Source: Treponema sp. (GTDB taxonomy: Bacteria > Spirochaetota > Spirochaetia > Treponematales > Breznakiellaceae). From it: a DNA stretch of 14,488 bases. The notes under the pieces are model-generated. The model ran no database searches and had not been told where the DNA came from. It saw nothing but the letters and a program-made list of their open reading frames with translations. The position numbers and the translations under genes were made by a program. Positions 13,911-14,488 of this stretch are shown here, piece by piece. The stretch is from positions 1 through 14,488 of the forward strand of contig WQRN01000038.1 in assembly GCA_009786715.1 (NCBI GenBank). Reading direction: 5' to 3'. Each line of letters begins with the position of its first letter. Position 1 is the stretch's first letter.

Positions 13911-14080
13911 TATATACTCCTTTTGAAAATAATATATTTTCCAACTAATTTCTTTTTACAACCCATAGTGTAATAATGTTTATTTTTAATAAAAAGTACA
14001 AGTAGTTCTCATTGGATTTAAACTTTTTTTAATAAAATTCTTTCCATGATCTATATTTTTTTGACTTTAGGTGGTATTGC

Positions 14081-14162
14081 ACATAACGTTCAAGATAACT
14101 GACCTAGCCGACTGAACCCCGAGGGCGCGAACAGCGCCCGTAGCAGTTTCTGTTTGTTAGGC
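14081..14162 (+). other. Integron attC-type recombination site
   Basis: The left core ACATAAC (14081-14087) pairs with the right core GTTAGGC (14156-14162, a perfect GTTRRRY). After an unmatched 3-base spacer, CAAGATAACTG (14091-14101) pairs with CAGTTTCTG (about 14144-14152), leaving two extra unpaired bases on the left arm. A third stem, GGGCGC-GAACA-GCGCCC (14123-14139), forms the variable end. Paired outer cores, an unpaired spacer, inner arms with bulged bases and a variable terminal structure are the defining layout of attC. It starts about 40 bp after the stop of the HD-GYP gene on the minus strand. The flanking stretch 13911-14080 holds only an AT-rich upstream region for the transglutaminase-like gene. 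Confidence 0.7.
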
Positions 14163-14200
14163 GACGTTTGGCTTTTTATTAATATTCTGAAAATTATTTT

Positions 14201-14488
14201 TTAATTAAATTTGTCTTTTATACTTAAAAATATATCAGTTAAAATAGGATCAAATTGTGTGTGTTTTCCTTCTGTTATTATTTTAATTGCTTCTTCATGT
14301 GAAAATGCAGTTTTATATGGTCTTTCAGATACAAGCGCATCATATACATCAATAATTGCCATTATTCTTCCTTCCAATGGAATTTTATTACCCTTTAATC
14401 CATTTGGATAACCAGTTCCATCCCATTTCTCATGATGATTTAATGCGAATATTTTTGCATAATTTAATAATTCACTTTCTCCAGAATC
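14201..14488 (-). CDS. HD-GYP domain protein, C-terminal end (partial)
   Basis: The last 95 residues of a minus-strand gene that enters from beyond the window. The sequence contains HHEKWDGTGYPNGLKG, the HHExxxGxGYP signature that distinguishes HD-GYP from plain HD phosphohydrolases, then GRIMAIIDVYDALVSERPYK and FDPILTDIFL, all in the normal order. HD-GYP enzymes break down cyclic di-GMP and so shift cells between motile and sessile states. The HD metal-binding pair and any sensor or receiver domain lie outside. The frame is open from the window edge to the TAA at 14201-14203. Base composition is AT-rich like the other genes of this tract, and an attC-type site follows its stop, as expected for a cassette gene, although cassette genes are usually shorter than full HD-GYP proteins. 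Confidence 0.88.
   Translation of the reverse strand, partial: DSGESELLNYAKIFALNHHEKWDGTGYPNGLKGNKIPLEGRIMAIIDVYDALVSERPYKTAFSHEEAIKIITEGKHTQFDPILTDIFLSIKDKFN

Overview
The window looks like the chromosome of a treponeme-type spirochaete. Supporting signs are two tandem motility-associated-factor (DUF115/MptE-like) proteins, several PEGA and formylglycine-generating-enzyme-like (SUMF1) domain proteins, a large Asp/Glu/Ser-rich repeat protein, and an integron-type attC site in an AT-rich accessory tract (a chromosomal integron is known in Treponema denticola). Genus is an inference; no rRNA or other phylogenetic marker beyond SmpB is present.

Positions 1-3190 (plus strand) hold a chromosomal cell-envelope and translation block: the tail of an M23 peptidase, a secreted protein with two PEGA-like repeats, a strong intrinsic terminator, a membrane-anchored PEGA + SUMF1-like protein that appears to be read from a leaderless transcript, and smpB (trans-translation). 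A minus-strand FtsB/DivIC-like protein (3198-3635) converges on smpB.

Positions 3675-9409 (plus strand) form a three-gene unit: a good sigma70-type promoter, a palindromic 5' UTR, an 864-residue very acidic repeat protein, then two adjacent DUF115 proteins (17-bp gap, then 8-bp overlap). The DUF115 pair suggests glycosylation of flagellin or another surface protein. The acidic protein is not recognisable by function and may be a scaffold or regulator of the same process. A convergent secreted YbjN-like protein (9381-9860, minus) overlaps the end of this unit by 29 bp.

From about 9880 to the end the DNA is visibly more AT-rich and every gene is on the minus strand: an unknown lipoprotein, an acyl-ACP thioesterase, an UlaG-like metallo-beta-lactamase-fold lipoprotein, a transglutaminase-like lipoprotein with a wrecked SUMF1 tail, and the C-terminal end of an HD-GYP protein. 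Three of these genes are followed directly by an attC or attC-like element: a full attC-type structure (14081-14162), a perfect 26-bp palindrome with the same core sequence (12740-12765), and a half-site (10682-10698). I read this as a decayed or peripheral stretch of a chromosomal integron cassette array, with no integrase in view. It is the most interesting part of the window.

The SUMF1 remnant carries three separate lesions (a large internal deletion, a later frameshift, and truncation at the palindrome), consistent with recombination at cassette boundaries. All function calls are from motif reading only; no database search was possible.
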